Source: Auricularia sp. M13 (lineage: Eukaryota; Basidiomycota; Agaricomycetes; Auriculariales; Auriculariaceae). From it: a stretch of 64,000 nucleotides of DNA. Under the pieces are notes generated by a model, which saw only the letters and a list, made by a program, of their open reading frames with translations, was not told the origin of the DNA and did not search any database. The first letter of the stretch is position 1, and the number at the start of each line of letters is the position of its first letter. The stretch is taken from positions 8,246,001 through 8,310,000 of the forward strand of contig CM073193.1 in the NCBI GenBank assembly GCA_037042915.1, given 5' to 3'. Made by a program: the position numbers and the translations under genes. Below, piece after piece: positions 35,201 through 47,013 of this stretch.

Positions 35201-35661
35201 CCCCGGACGGTGCACGCATCGCATCCGGCTCGGGCGACAAGACCGTGCGATTATGGGATGCTGACACACTTCGACCTCTCGGGGATCCTCTGACTGGACA
35301 CACGGGATTTGTGTATTCCGTCGCATTCTCCCCGGACGGCGTCTCTATCGCTTCTGGCAGCACCCACAAGACGGTCCGAATCTGGAACGCAGACTCTCGC
35401 CGGCTGATGCACGCACTGTCAGGGCATACCGACTCGGTCTGGTCCATTTCATTCTCACCGAGCGGACGGCACATCGCATCATCTTCAGCTGACAAGACAG
35501 TGCGAATATGGGATGCCGTCACGGGAGAGGCAGTCGGCGTGCTCAAGGGGCACACCCACTGGGTCAATTCGGTCGCGTTTTCTCCAGACGGCACGCGGAT
35601 AGCGTCGGGATCATGGGACAGAACTGTACGCATCTGGGATCGCATACCTGTCACGCAGTGA
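32211..35661 (+). CDS. Tle1-like phospholipase-WD40 fusion, copy D (1004 aa)
   Basis: Exons 32211-32621, 32673-32830, 32880-32959, 33005-33057, 33105-33145, 33189-33596, 33646-33879, 33937-34155, 34204-34427, 34475-35661 give 3015 bp without a stop. Hydrolase sites: VVCIDGT (Asp128), GFSRG (Ser219), WDTVSSVG (Asp385), HSDIGGG (His459). Seven WD40 blades occupy about residues 710-1000. Two introns need GC donors: intron 8 (34156, GCAAGT, the usual GC-AG consensus) and intron 4 (33058, GCAGGT, less typical). If intron 4 used the GT 4 bp downstream the frame would break, so this splice decides whether D is functional. The protein ends IPVTQ because TTA became TGA compared with A, B, C and E, removing six residues; copy F shares this end. 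Confidence 0.88.
34774..35640 (+). repeat. Seven WD40 blades, copy D
   Basis: Seven blades. Variable ends include GHNDGVSS/GSYDR, GHTDSVHS/GSEYG, AHSDWVWS/GSGDK, GHTGFVYS/GSTHK, GHTDSVWS/SSADK and GHTHWVNS/GSWDR. Blade 6 shares its SISFSPSG variant with copy E only. Confidence 0.95.
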
Positions 35662-35996
35662 GCCGCGGACGCTACACGAAATTGTACAGCACGCGGAGCA
35701 TGTCTCATTATTGGTTGTCGAGCCTCGTTGTGCTGCAGCAGGCAGCTTTATCAATGTCATTGCCAAATCCAAGAAATCCAGAACTTGGTTCTCCGAGTGA
35801 GGTGCGCCGTGAACGTTGATCCGTCAGCAACCGTGGACCTCGGACTTGCAAGCTCGCGGCTTGGTGTTCAGAAATGGAACTGGCTATTGCAGTTGAGCTG
35901 GAGCCATGTGTTAGCGATGTACTGTATTCCGACCGGTAACTGGTAGTGTAAAACAAGATAGTGAGCGACAACAGGAGCCGTTTTTGTCTCTAGATT
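35662..35996. other. 3' flank between copy D and its ERG2 relic (D/F type)
   Basis: Differs from the A/B/C/E flank. It keeps AATTGTACAGCACGCGGAG but then follows a separate sequence shared only with unit F (58138-58400). No gene seen. Confidence 0.6.
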
Positions 35997-36763
35997 TTAG
36001 ATCTTGCCATAGAGCAGGTTGCGGATCATCTCGCGGCCGGTGATGCGGACGGTGTGGTAGGCGGACATGAAGTCGAGCGTGGAGTAGAGGGCATCGGCGA
36101 AGCCGAAGGGCAGCAGGGGCGGGATCCAGCCACGCGCGTACTCGAGCGCCCAGCAGCCCTCGTGCATCCTGTACTGCTTAATGACGCCGCGCGGGAGGTG
36201 GTGCAGGCTGCGGGCTGTGTAGACCTGCGAAGTGTTAGCGCAGATCGAAATGGCGAAGTAGAGGACGGACCTCTATGTCGAGGGCGCCTGGTGCGAAGCC
36301 CCGCTCCTCACCCTCGAGAATGTTGAAGTAGTCATCGGCGCTGTGACGGCCGATGTGACTCTCAGTGCCGAGCGGGGTGCCAAAGATGATGAGATACTCA
36401 GTAATGCAGGCGTGAATGAGGTACATGGCGCCCATTGCGCCGCCAGCATTATTGAACACCCACTCGTCGGGCGTTTGCACCGCGGCAGTCGGCTCAGAAA
36501 GCAGGCGCACGTTGTCTGCTGGCCGTGTATTTGCGCGAGCGTGCTGACAATGGAATTAATGACAGCGCGAGTGTCGTTTGGGTGCGCAGCGAGCGCGGAG
36601 CGCGCTAGGGCGTACAGCTCCTCGGGGTCGAAGATTTCCGAGCGTTGCCGGATGGCGTCTGGACCGGTACTGCCAACCACGAACGTGGCGAAGATGAGCG
36701 TGAGCGCGAGCCGCAGCCTGAGCGGGCCCGCGGCCGACGTTCTGGCGCTGACGGCGACCCATA
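35997..36763 (-). pseudogene. ERG2: ERG2-family relic, unit D (Trp codon intact)
   Basis: Reads [35 protein letters not shown], then after a one-base frameshift near 36505 [56 protein letters not shown] and [20 protein letters not shown] follow. The last exon ends REMIRNLLYGKI with the stop at 35997. The conserved Trp is TGG (36460-36462), unlike the other units. The frameshift and the deleted gene start still mark it as a pseudogene. Confidence 0.85.
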
Positions 36764-36967
36764 GCGAAGGCGAATCTTAACCCGGAAGAGGGAACCGTAC
36801 GCGCCGTGCCTTGGATATAGTGGGTGGCCGACTCGCGTCTGAACAAGGCCGCGCGCAAGACCAACTTCCGCGATGCTGACATTGCCAAAAAGGACACCTT
36901 CGAGCTCGGGGAGAGCATCTTGCGCGTTATTTATCGGTTCCTCGTCATTGAGGCGACAGTTGTCTAG
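36761..36967 (+). pseudogene. Wbp11-family N-terminal relic, unit D
   Basis: The start codon is ATA; the lesions are the same as in B and C. NKAARKTNFRDADIAKKDT, then FELGESILRVIYRFLVIEA, ends at TAG 36965-36967. Confidence 0.45.
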
Positions 36968-39470
36968 AATAATGAGTAACAACGTACTACTGCGGGCGCG
37001 TGCGCGACGCAGCGACGCATCCAAATGGCGGTCGAGCGCAGAGTGTCGGAGTTGGCACGTTCCGTCGTGCTGTCTCGCATCCTTTGCAGATGATCCCCTA
37101 TATATATGTTACTGCCTGTCCAACTTACGAACCGCGCACACGTGGGGCTGGAGGCATTGGGGTCTTGAAATCTCACTGGATTGAAGCGGATATTTGCTCT
37201 ATTGCTTGCTGCAATTGGGTGATACCCGGTCTTTCTCGAGGCCGCGCTTGATTTCACTGACCAAGCCACGGACGGACACAACATCCCGACGCACGAGCCA
37301 CACGGCGTCTACGTATTCAATGCGTTTGTCCCATCCGCCGCGCGCTCAACGCGTGTGCGCCGTCGAACACGCTCTTGCTGGTGCTGTTCTGCTGCATTGC
37401 CGCCTACCCGCCCGGCAGTCCTCTGCGCTGGCGTACAAGAATGCCGCCGTCGCGGATGCTGCGCGACCCATGGAGTTCACGTTCTTGTTCACCGCGATGG
37501 ATGCTGCGTGCCCTTTACCATCGCACGCCAGCGCCGCACACCTTCCAACCGGCCTCCGCGGCACTGGCTTCGAGACGACGAAGCGACTGCCGGAGGTGCT
37601 CTATCGCGGCGCATTTGCCGCACACAGAGATCGCACGGCGCGTCTGGACACGCTCAGCGACGACAGCGTCTCTCTGCTCGCGTGCGTCTCGGATTTCGTC
37701 CAGCTCGTCAGCGTATCCTCGTCGGCACGTCCTTCTGCGCGACTCGCTGCGTGGCGCTGTGTCCGGGAACTCGCACGGCGCACAGCTGGCTGCGACGGAT
37801 CGTAACGCTGCGCCGGCTCCGGCGCGTGGGGCATTTCATTGCTCGAGACGTTCTGGCCAGTCTGAGCGAGTCAGCACCGTCATCATGCAACGCAGACTGG
37901 AAGGTGCCTTCCGCGCTCTGCTTCTCCACGAAGCGAGCGCGCTCCTATTGACCGCTTAGGAGGAGAACGATGCCAGGCCGACCGCGAGCTTTGAACTGCT
38001 GAGTGTCGAGCTCATTGTCTGATGTCTGATAGTGTCACATAGTTAAGCTGCGTCACGAGCACGCACAGCGTTGCCAGAGGCGCACCGAGTGGCCCAGCGG
38101 CCGCGAGCGCTGGCACCGTGACACGGCTGGATTTAATGCTGGACGGCGAGCAGGCAGTCGTCGTTCACCAACTTCCTGCGCCGCCTGCGTGACCGGTGCC
38201 AACGCGCGCGGCCGCATGGATGTCGCGCCCCTCCGAGCCACCGTCCGTGACTGTGCGAAGGGCGGCCTGCTCCGCGCCCATCGCACGGAGACTCTGCGTG
38301 GCGACCATGAGGTTGCGCTCGTCAACGAGACCGCTACGCACCGCGGTTGCCGTATGGAGACTGGAACGGCGGCGCTCCGCGCACGCTGACGATTGCGTGT
38401 CGCATCGCCAGGCGAAGCATTCCATCCGCCCGGCGCGCGCGCGCCCCGTCCCGTACACTGTGATCAGCGGCGGTGGAAAGCCGTGACCAGCTTGCGCTTC
38501 ATCCAGCGGCGGGGTATGTTGCGCTGCGTCGGCTGGGTCCAGCGCGCAAGTTCGGTCCATCGCTCTGCCCAGCTGCTGCAGCACCTCGCTCTGCAGCCCT
38601 CGCGCGTGCTCGTATCAGCACCTATGCTTGTGTCGCCTCGCACGCGATGTCCCCGCATTTGTCCACGCAGTGCAGGGTGGTACAACGAGGACAGGATGCA
38701 TTTCCTCGCGCACGCGGAGATCACGAGCTATGCCGGTGAAACCAAGCGCAACGAGCGCAATGCCAGCGCCCGCCGGTCGGATTGACGACGAGCACTGGAA
38801 CCACGCACGGTGTCTACTGGCGGCGCGCGCGGCGCACTGACGCGTCACCCTGGCCAGCGGCCGACGCTTCCGCCCCGTCGCGGACTCTGTCACGCACACA
38901 TGCCCGCTGCGTCGCCTTTCCGCCTGCGCCCGCCCTCTGCATCGCTCGGCGTCGGGCTAGGACTGACGAGCCCGAATTCAGCTCGTGCCTGCCGCTTGGC
39001 CCGGGGCACGCAGCCCCTGCACGAGGGCACGATCCGCCGTCCGCTGCCGTTCCAGATGGCGCCCGATGGACGCCTGGTTGGCGACAGTGGTTGAACAGCA
39101 CAACTCTTGCCCTGCATTGCGTGCGAATGCGCGATCGCGCTCTCGTGCGCGCGCAGCCAGGCTCGGGCTTCCACGACGAGGTCAGGTCACTGCCGAATCC
39201 CGCCCGAGGCACGCGCTATCGCTTGAAGGAAAAGTCGGGAATGGGTGTGAATTGGTTACGGGCTCGATGCGCCCGTCGCGACCAATCACTGCGCGGGACC
39301 GGGGCGACGCAAGAAGAGCGAGGATGCGTAGGAGGGCCGGAGCAGCAGTAGGCGGCCGATGAACCGCGAGCGAAGCCGGAGACACTGCAAGAGCGACGGG
39401 CAGATCCATCCGGGTTATTTCCAAACACGTTCCGAGCACAATCTGAGCGGAGGAAGCTTGTAAGCAGAAG
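36968..39470. other. Degenerate spacer, unit D, proximal half
   Basis: No intact gene. The motif GTCGGAGTTGGCACGTT is near 37047. Nearly identical to unit C up to 38040, then to unit B (16500-17080) with a deletion around 38130. From about 39160 it is nearly identical to unit F (from about 62300). Confidence 0.5.
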
Positions 39471-42400
39471 GAGTGTGTGTCATAGGATGGAAGAACAATA
39501 CTGTGTCAACCAGCGCAGCTACTTTGCGCATCAACACGACAAGTTCTTCGTCAAGCATACGAGCCTCCTTCTCGACATCCTCCAGCGAAACCGCAAAGAG
39601 CGCCTGTTTTGGGCGTCGTCGCGCTATCGAGACATTCCAAGTCCTCGGCAATCGTGCAAATTGTTCACGGATAGGCAGTGCCTGCTGCTGGACGAAGCGC
39701 GCCACAAATGTGTGCTATATCCCTCCAGAATCAATGACCGGTTCGTACTGGGACGTGCTGTGACCAGCCTTGAGCGGTTCGGGCGCGCGCGGCGGATGAA
39801 GAATTTGTCGGCGCTGTGAACGAAGGCGTTGCCGTTGTGCTTGAAGTTGGCGAGGAAGATGCTGCGCCCGTGGTGTATACAGTCAGCGCGGCGGCGTCTG
39901 ACATGGGCACCTTCGCGGACGACGACACAGGCGAGGTGGAGCTGGCGGACGGCGGGCGGGTCAACGTCGCGCGTTCTGGAGATGAAAAAACGTCGATACA
40001 CAGTCACAGCGTCATGTCGCGCGGGCGCAGCAGTCCAACGCCGAGTCATTGCATCGATTTCTGAGTCTTGGCGATGAGCTCGGCGACAGAGACTGAGAGA
40101 CGGCAGGAGCGCCTTCGCGGGAGCCATTACGGGCTGCTGTTGTGGTTAGATCGTTGGCGCCAGCAGCGTCGGCCTGGCGGAGCGCCTCAGTGATATATGG
40201 CGCCCATTGTCGGTGCGTCAACGAGAGGAAAAGTGAAGCATCCAGGTTGGAGGTCAAGTGCCGAGCGTCGGAGTTGGCACGTTGCTCGCATCCTATTCAG
40301 ACCATGCCCTGCCGACCCCAGATTGCGCACTGGGCGAGCTGTCGAGGTCGACATTGGCCGCCAAGGCTACGGCGCGTCGAGCGCGACTGCATTATTGCAT
40401 TTTTTTTTTTGTTTTTTGTTTTTTTTTTGTTTTTAGAAACCTGACGGTTGTGGCCCGTGTTCCATCAAGAGCGACTTGAACGTCGGCACCGTCGCACTGC
40501 TCGCCTTACCAGCCTAGTTGCCAGGCGAGAGCAGTCATTCTCGGCGGTCTGGTGCCAACGCCGACGGTGCCTGTATGCCGTTCAATTGCGCCGCCAGCTA
40601 GGAGCGAGACGGTGTCGGATTCGACGACAAGATCACCGCTGTGCGGCCTTCGTCAGCCCAGCTCTAGGTCTGCATAGCCCGTGACGCCTTGCGCGATGCG
40701 GAGCGTCTGTACGGGTCTGTCCATTCCAGAAGCCGCGAATATGACTGTGTACCTGCGCGTTCTTCAGCGACTCGCCGTCCTTTCCGCGCCGCCGTTGCGG
40801 ATACCAGCCTGTCGCCATCGTGTTCTCCGTTTAGGCTGGCCCGCAGCGGCCCTCATCAAGTGTTCAGAAAATCCATTCACCTAGCGATCGCGCTCGACGG
40901 GACATTGCACACCACCGATTCGACGCACCATGGACGGCTCCGTTGCGCAACGCCGCGCCAGAGCCCTTTCCGTCCTCGCCGTCCGTCCGCCTGTGCGCGA
41001 GCACCGAGCCGTGCGCTGGGTATCGGTGGTGCATATCTCGTGGGACCGGCTCGCGCTGCAATCGGCACGCGGCGACGCATTGTGGTAAGTCAGGCGCTTG
41101 CATGCTTGCATTTGTCTCACATGCGACCTGCAGGCGGTCCTCGTACAGGGACATCAGAATGCCCGCGTGTTCCTCAGTCATACGCTGACTACTCGTCGTG
41201 CATCCTACGCCGCCGTCACACTCGTACCAAGGCGCTCAGCTCCGCCGTCAGGACGCGCGGTTCGACATCACGTTTCTCCCTTTGTGCAAGGCCCGCCTTC
41301 GCCCAAGGTTCGCGCTCGATGGGGCCCCGTGCACCAGCATGAAAATACATCTCGCTGTGATCTATCCAGAAATCAGCGATGCTGAACGTCGGTGCGCGTC
41401 TCTGGTTATTCCAGTCTCGCCTTGCGGCTGTGAATACCTGCTCATCCCTCATTTATACGCGGCCCGCTCACCGTACGTTCAGCGCCGCTGTCGCCTATCG
41501 TACCAATGCACTCAGCTCCGCCACCAATCCGTTCCTGTTGTCATCATGTTCTCCGTCCATGCTGCTCGCTCATCGTCGCACATCATCCATTCGGCGCGCA
41601 TCTTGGACGACCCCGTTGCGGAGCTCGCCGTCCGGCTATCAAGTGAGCTCGCCGTCCGTCAGGTGTGGGAGACCGTGCGCTGACCCGGGACTACAAGCGC
41701 GCATCACTTGTGGACCGGCTCGCGCTGCAACGTGCGTCGCGTCGTGGCAAGTCAGGTGTTGTATTTTTTTTTTGCCTTTGTATCTCACGCGCAACCGCAG
41801 GAAAACGCAGGCGATTCTCGCAGAAATAGGGCGCATGGTCGCCACTCATTTGCTGATGGAATTCAGAGCGCGAGACTAGTGCGTGCTCCAAGTATGAACC
41901 ACCAACGTCTAATCATCGATCTCGTCTTGCAGCGGAGACAGCGCGTATCGATGCCGTGCAGATGTCGAACGCGGGAGGAAAATTGGTATTATTGTGCGCT
42001 CCTGAGCTGCTGCAATGCATGCAAAGCTTCGAGTTGACCGCGTTCAGGTGACCTCGCGTCTTCACGCGCACTGGACGTCGTCGAGGTCAAGATGACCATT
42101 CTCGAGTCGTCGCGGCCGACTAGATGGAACATTGCACGATCTCGCGGAGGATGACGACTAATCTGTGTGCGCGTGCGATGGCGCTCTAGCGTGCTGCTCT
42201 CCATCCCGAACGCGGCGAGCGCATGGGCTATAGCCGCAGGCCGTGTCATCGTCGTACCGCAGGTAGAGGGGTTGAGGGGGTTTCCATGTCGCGCAGTCGC
42301 CTTCGGCGCGCCTCCGGCTCCACGGGTCGTACGATGAACGCGCTACTGCGCGGACGAAGAAACACGTGACCGCGAGGTGCGCAGCCCGGCTACAGGGCGT

Positions 42401-42904
42401 GCGAAAATTCATACCAGAGTTGCAAAGTCGGAAACGTCGAGAGGATCGCCCCGCTCATTCGTGCAACGACCATCCGCTTCCCTTGCATCGGACGCTATTG
42501 GGCGCTGCTGCGTCCGTGCGGTGTTTACGTGGCTGGCTCTGGCCGCTTTCTCCGGGTTTGTCCTGGCGGTGCGCGATCGAGGACGCCACAAGCCTTCTCT
42601 ACCTCTACTGAGACACTTCTCGCGGCAGCACGCATCTCACTTGAAGCGCCGAGTCCTGAATACTCCCTCAACCGAGCCGCCGACGCCTGATGTCACTGGC
42701 GAGATCCGTTCATGCACCCCAAGTTGCGCTTTCCCGTGATCGAGGCCCTGTCTTCGCATCCGACTGTAGAACGGTGGCCGTGTTTTCGCCAGGGCTCGCG
42801 GCTCCGGAATTGTATCTATCCCAATCCGTCGTGTTTGCACACCGGAACTGTTGCGCTCACCCGGGTTTGCCACTCGCGCGTGCTGTTGCGGTTGCGCTGC
42901 ATAC
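39471..42904. other. Degenerate spacer, unit D, distal half and upstream block of copy E
   Basis: 39470-40500 matches unit F 62630-63640 almost base for base, including an interrupted T-run at 40400-40436. A minus frame at 39415-39705 (SLEDVEKEARMLDEELVVLM) is open here and in F but broken in A and B. 41080-42250 is nearly identical to the matching parts of A and B. The block before the promoter has the hydrophobic plus frame WLALAAFSGFVLAV. Confidence 0.5.
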
Positions 42905-42910
42905 AATAAA
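42905..42910 (+). promoter_or_regulatory. TATA-like box of copy E
   Basis: AATAAA in ATACAATAAAGACAGCGC, 56-61 bp before ATG 42966. The surrounding promoter is nearly identical to that of copy B. Confidence 0.45.
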
Positions 42911-42965
42911 GACAGCGCTTCAACGACGCACTGTTTTGGCCAGCTGTTTGCTGCTTTCCCCTCCC

Positions 42966-45900
42966 ATGTCGCGCCCTCCTTCGCCTCCATCGAGAAACGC
43001 TCTCCAGGCTGACGCAGCGCCGTCCGCGCCTGCACCTACGACCACTGAGACTGCGCTGCCCATGGTTACTGAACCTGCAGGTCCGGTGGGAATAAAACCG
43101 AGACGTTCAAGAGATCGGAGGGACACGACGAGTAGCTCTAGTTCCCTCCGCGACACGGACGATGTGCGCGCCGGAACAGCCCCGCGCGCGGCTCCGTCTG
43201 TCACTGCTGCTCCAGCTCCGCCTGTCGATAGTGTACCACCAACTGGACCCGGTCCCTCTCGCGAGCCGAAGACTGCAGCGTCAGCACCAGATCCCCCAAT
43301 CTGTCCGAAGTGCGGGAGTGGCGGCAAAGGGAAGCGGAATCTCGTCGTCTGCATCGACGGCACGTCGAATCAATTCAGCAAGAAGGTCCGCTCCGATGTT
43401 CAGAATTACGTCTGATGTATACTGATTTACTTATCCAGAATACCAACATCGTCGAACTCTACAGCCGGCTCGTCAAGGATGGCATTCAACTTACGTTCTA
43501 CAACAGCGGGATTGGGACCTATGCAAAGCCGAGCTGGAAGTCGTTGAGCTATCTCGAGCAGGTCATCGCGAATAAGTTGGATCTTGCCTTCGCACTGTAT
43601 GTTGCTAGTCTCGTTGATTCCATTAAACTAACAGCCCAAAAAGCCGATTTGAGAAGATCATCATCAGCGCATATGCCTGGCTCGTCGACAATTACCAGGA
43701 AGGGGACAGGATATTCCTATTCGGTCTGTTGTCTTGTGCGGGTTTGGGCTTCGCTTACGTTCAGCAGGTTTTTCCCGCGGGGCGTACCAAGTTCGCGCGC
43801 TGGCGGCCATGATTGATATAGTTCGTTTGTTCATACTGCTATCCTCGAAGTCACTCACATGTCTCAGGTCGGTCTTCTTCATAAGGGGAATAACGATCAA
43901 ATCCCATTGTGAGTTTTAAGACACAGCATTTCGCCCAATCTCATCGTTTCAGCGCATATGAGCTCTACGCTGATTCAGGACCGCGAGAGGAGATGCCGTC
44001 ATCGTCATCGCCGATTACTCAATCGAGGTTACTGCGGCGCGTCTTCTCTTACGCCGAGGACGTGCGCCAAAAACTCCATGACGCACTGTCCAAAGTGCTC
44101 CCTTCCAGACCTGCCCCTTCAGAAGTGCGAGCGGACGAGCAGCCTCCTTCGACGCTCCTAAATCGCATCACCCAGTCGCGGTTGGTGCAGAGTCTCTCGT
44201 CTCACTCCAAGTACTTGCGTCAAAAGCTCTATGACGCGCTGGCCAAGGTACTTCCTCGCGAAAATCGCAACTCTGCAACGGAGAACCAAGGCGCTACGTC
44301 TCCATCCAAACCGCTTCCTCCCTCGACTTGGAGTGGGCGGATGCGCAAGATCTTTGGCATAAGGCACAGAGATTCGCCCCATGCAATCCCGCGGCCGAAG
44401 CCTCATGCAGCCGATGAACGTCCGCATACGGAATTTCACGGTTTTCTGCAATGGCGATTTAAGAGGACGTTTTCTCGCGATGTTAAGGTGCATTATGTCG
44501 GGGCTTGGTGCGTCTTGACACGCTGCTGTGCCCTTCTATCTCTCACACTCGTGCAGGGACACGGTCTCTTCGGTGGGTTTTGTCCGAGACAAAACTCTAC
44601 CGGGGACGACGGAAGGCATGCAATCCGTGTGCTACTTCCGTCATGCCCTTGCACTGCACGAATATCGCGTCAAGTTTCTTCCTGAATATGCAAACGGAGG
44701 CAATGGTCCCGACGAGCAGGCGACTCTGCCACAGGACGGCAGACCGCCGCACACGAAAGAAGTTTGGTTTACGGGTTCCCACTCGGACATGTACGGAGAT
44801 TTTCAAATTATTACCGTGACAGGTACTGACGTCGTGATAGCGGGGGCGGCAGCTCGGAAAATACATCGCTTGACAAGTTCGGGCCATCACTTCGCTGGAT
44901 GTCGCGTGAAGCCACAATCGCAGGTCTGAAATTCGAGGATGGCTACCGACAATGGGTTTCTGGTCGAGTAACACAGTCAATGACTCCAATCTGGCGAACC
45001 ATCGAATACCTGCCCATCAAGCGGCTTTCCTACCAAGGGCCACACTCCGTTTCATGGTGGCAAGTACCCGAAATTTTGATCCTCTGTAATTTAACTGTGA
45101 ATTTCAGGCCGCACATGTGCGCTGATCGTCGCATTCAGGAGGGCCAGCTTGTTCACCAGACGGTCTACGAAGAATGCGAGATAGATGGCCTCCCTGAGTT
45201 CGTAGCAATGGAACCAGACGAGTACACCATATCGAAAACATTCCTCATATCGAATCCCGAAAAGATTTGGGAGGAAGGAAAACTGTTGAAGGATGAGGAA
45301 TTATCGCAATTGGCGATGGTCCTGTCATCAGGTGTGCACGCCACTGCTTGGTCTGATCTCTCTCAACATTTGTACCAGAGGCTGGGCGCGAATCATTGGG
45401 CGACCTGGCTGGGAGGATAAACGTATCCATCGGAGTGATGGCTCGCTTCTGTCAGCAGCACAAGGAGATCGACGCCATCCTCTCTGAAAGACTCATCGAA
45501 GAGCTTTCTTCATTCCAGGATCGGATCTCATACCGCTCATTCAACTTGGAAGATTGCATGGTGCCGCTGAGCACGGTCCTCGGGACCGCACCTGCGGACC
45601 CATACGGTGAGACTGAAGGGCGATTTAACAGCAAGGATGCTCACGCGCACGCAGTGACCTATCCCTTCTTCGTTGGCGGTCATAATGGTGGCGTCTCTTC
45701 TGATGCGTTTCTATCCCCGCAGCTGGTTGTGTCTGGCTCATGGGATTGCACCATTCGTAACTGGAATGTTGAAACCGGAGAAGCGGTCAGTGATCCGTTG
45801 ACGGGGCACACTGACAGAATCAACTGTGTTGCTGTCTCACCGGACGGCAGTCTCGTCGCGTCTGGCTCTGACGACAGTAGCATACGCACGTGGAAGTTTG

Positions 45901-46583
45901 CAGCCGGCAAGTTTGTTGGCGAAGGGCTTGTCATGCAAGCGGACGGCATGCAGTATGTGCCCTCAGTTGCGTTCTCGCCTGATGGACTGCGGATTGTTTC
46001 TGGCTCTGGGGACCGAGCTCTCCGCATGTGGGACGCTGCGACCGGGCGGCAGGTCGGAAACGCGATGGAGGGGCATTCTGATTGGGTATGGTCGGTCGCA
46101 TTCTCCCCGGACGGTGCACGCATCGCATCCGGCTCATCCGACCAGACTGTGCGATTATGGGATGCTGAGACACTTCGACCTCTCGGTGGTCCTCTCATCG
46201 GACATACGGCCGGCATGTTATCTGTTGCCTTCTCCCCGGACGGCGTCTCTATCGCTTCTGGCAGCGTCGATGAGACGGTCCGAATCTGGAACGCAGACTC
46301 TCGCCAGCTGATGTACACACTGTCAGGGCATTCCGACTCGGCCTGGTCCATTTCATTCTCACCGAGCGGACGGCACATCGTATCATCTTCAGCTGACAAG
46401 ACAGTGCGAATATGGGATGCCGTCACGGGAGAGGCAGTCGGCGTGCTCAAGGGGCACACCAACTGGGTCAATTCGGTCGCGTTTTCTCCAGACGGCACGC
46501 GGATAGCGTCGGGCTCAGAAGACAGAACTGTACGCATTTGGGATCGCATCCCAGTCACGGAGTTAGCCACGGACACGGCATGA
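42966..46583 (+). CDS. Tle1-like phospholipase-WD40 fusion, copy E (1062 aa)
   Basis: Exons 42966-43385, 43439-43596, 43644-43723, 43768-43820, 43868-43908, 43953-44507, 44557-44790, 44841-45059, 45108-45331, 45379-46583 give 3189 bp without a stop. Sites: CPKC then VVCIDGT (Asp131), GFSRG (Ser222), WDTVSSVG (Asp437), HSDIGGG (His511). Seven WD40 blades span about residues 762-1052. Exon 6 is 555 bp against 399-423 bp in the other complete copies, because a basic helical segment of the insert between the serine and aspartate motifs is present twice (ITQSRLLRRVFSYAEDVRQK and ITQSRLVQSLSSHSKYLRQK). Intron 8 (45060) has a GC donor (GCAAGT) as in D. Intron 2 is identical to copy B and intron 1 differs from copy C by one base. 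Confidence 0.91.
45678..46544 (+). repeat. Seven WD40 blades, copy E
   Basis: Seven blades. Variable ends include GHNGGVSS/GSWDC, GHTDRINC/GSDDS, GHSDWVWS/GSSDQ, GHTAGMLS/GSVDE, GHSDSAWS/SSADK and GHTNWVNS/GSEDR. Confidence 0.95.
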
Positions 46584-47013
46584 ATTGTACAGTACGCGGA
46601 GCTGTATCACACTTGGTTGTCGTGCTTCGTTGTGCTTCATCGGGCAGCGTTGTTGGTCTCATGCGCAAAGGGAACAAATTATTTCAGGATTTTATTCTCT
46701 GAGTCGAGGGATTTACTTACACATGACAGCAACGGTGAGACGCTCGCGACACGCAAACCTCGCCGTGCGTATTACGCGGCACCACTTGGCCTGAGATTCA
46801 GACATCCTGAGCGTGCGAATGTGGCCGCGACACAGGATGCACTGAGGAGCGAGGAGGCCCATCATCTGAGCATCTGGACATTGTGTTGGCGACGTATTAC
46901 GAAAATGCAAATTGAGTGAGTTGGAGCCATGTGTTGGCGATGTATTCCGACCCGTAAATGTAGTGTAAAACAAGATAGCGAGCGACAACAGGAGCCGTTT
47001 TTGTCTCTAGATT
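46584..47013. other. 3' flank between copy E and its ERG2 relic
   Basis: A/B/C/E-type flank, nearly identical to unit A 1560-1990. No gene seen. Confidence 0.6.

Noticed and set aside
34776-35708. Long antisense frames opposite the WD40 exons (for example 310 codons here, 298 codons at 45680-46576, 208 codons at 848-1474)
   Set aside because: They mirror the WD40 repeats, with repeated RxPSGENATE patterns, and arise from codon bias of the sense blades. No independent start context or homology.
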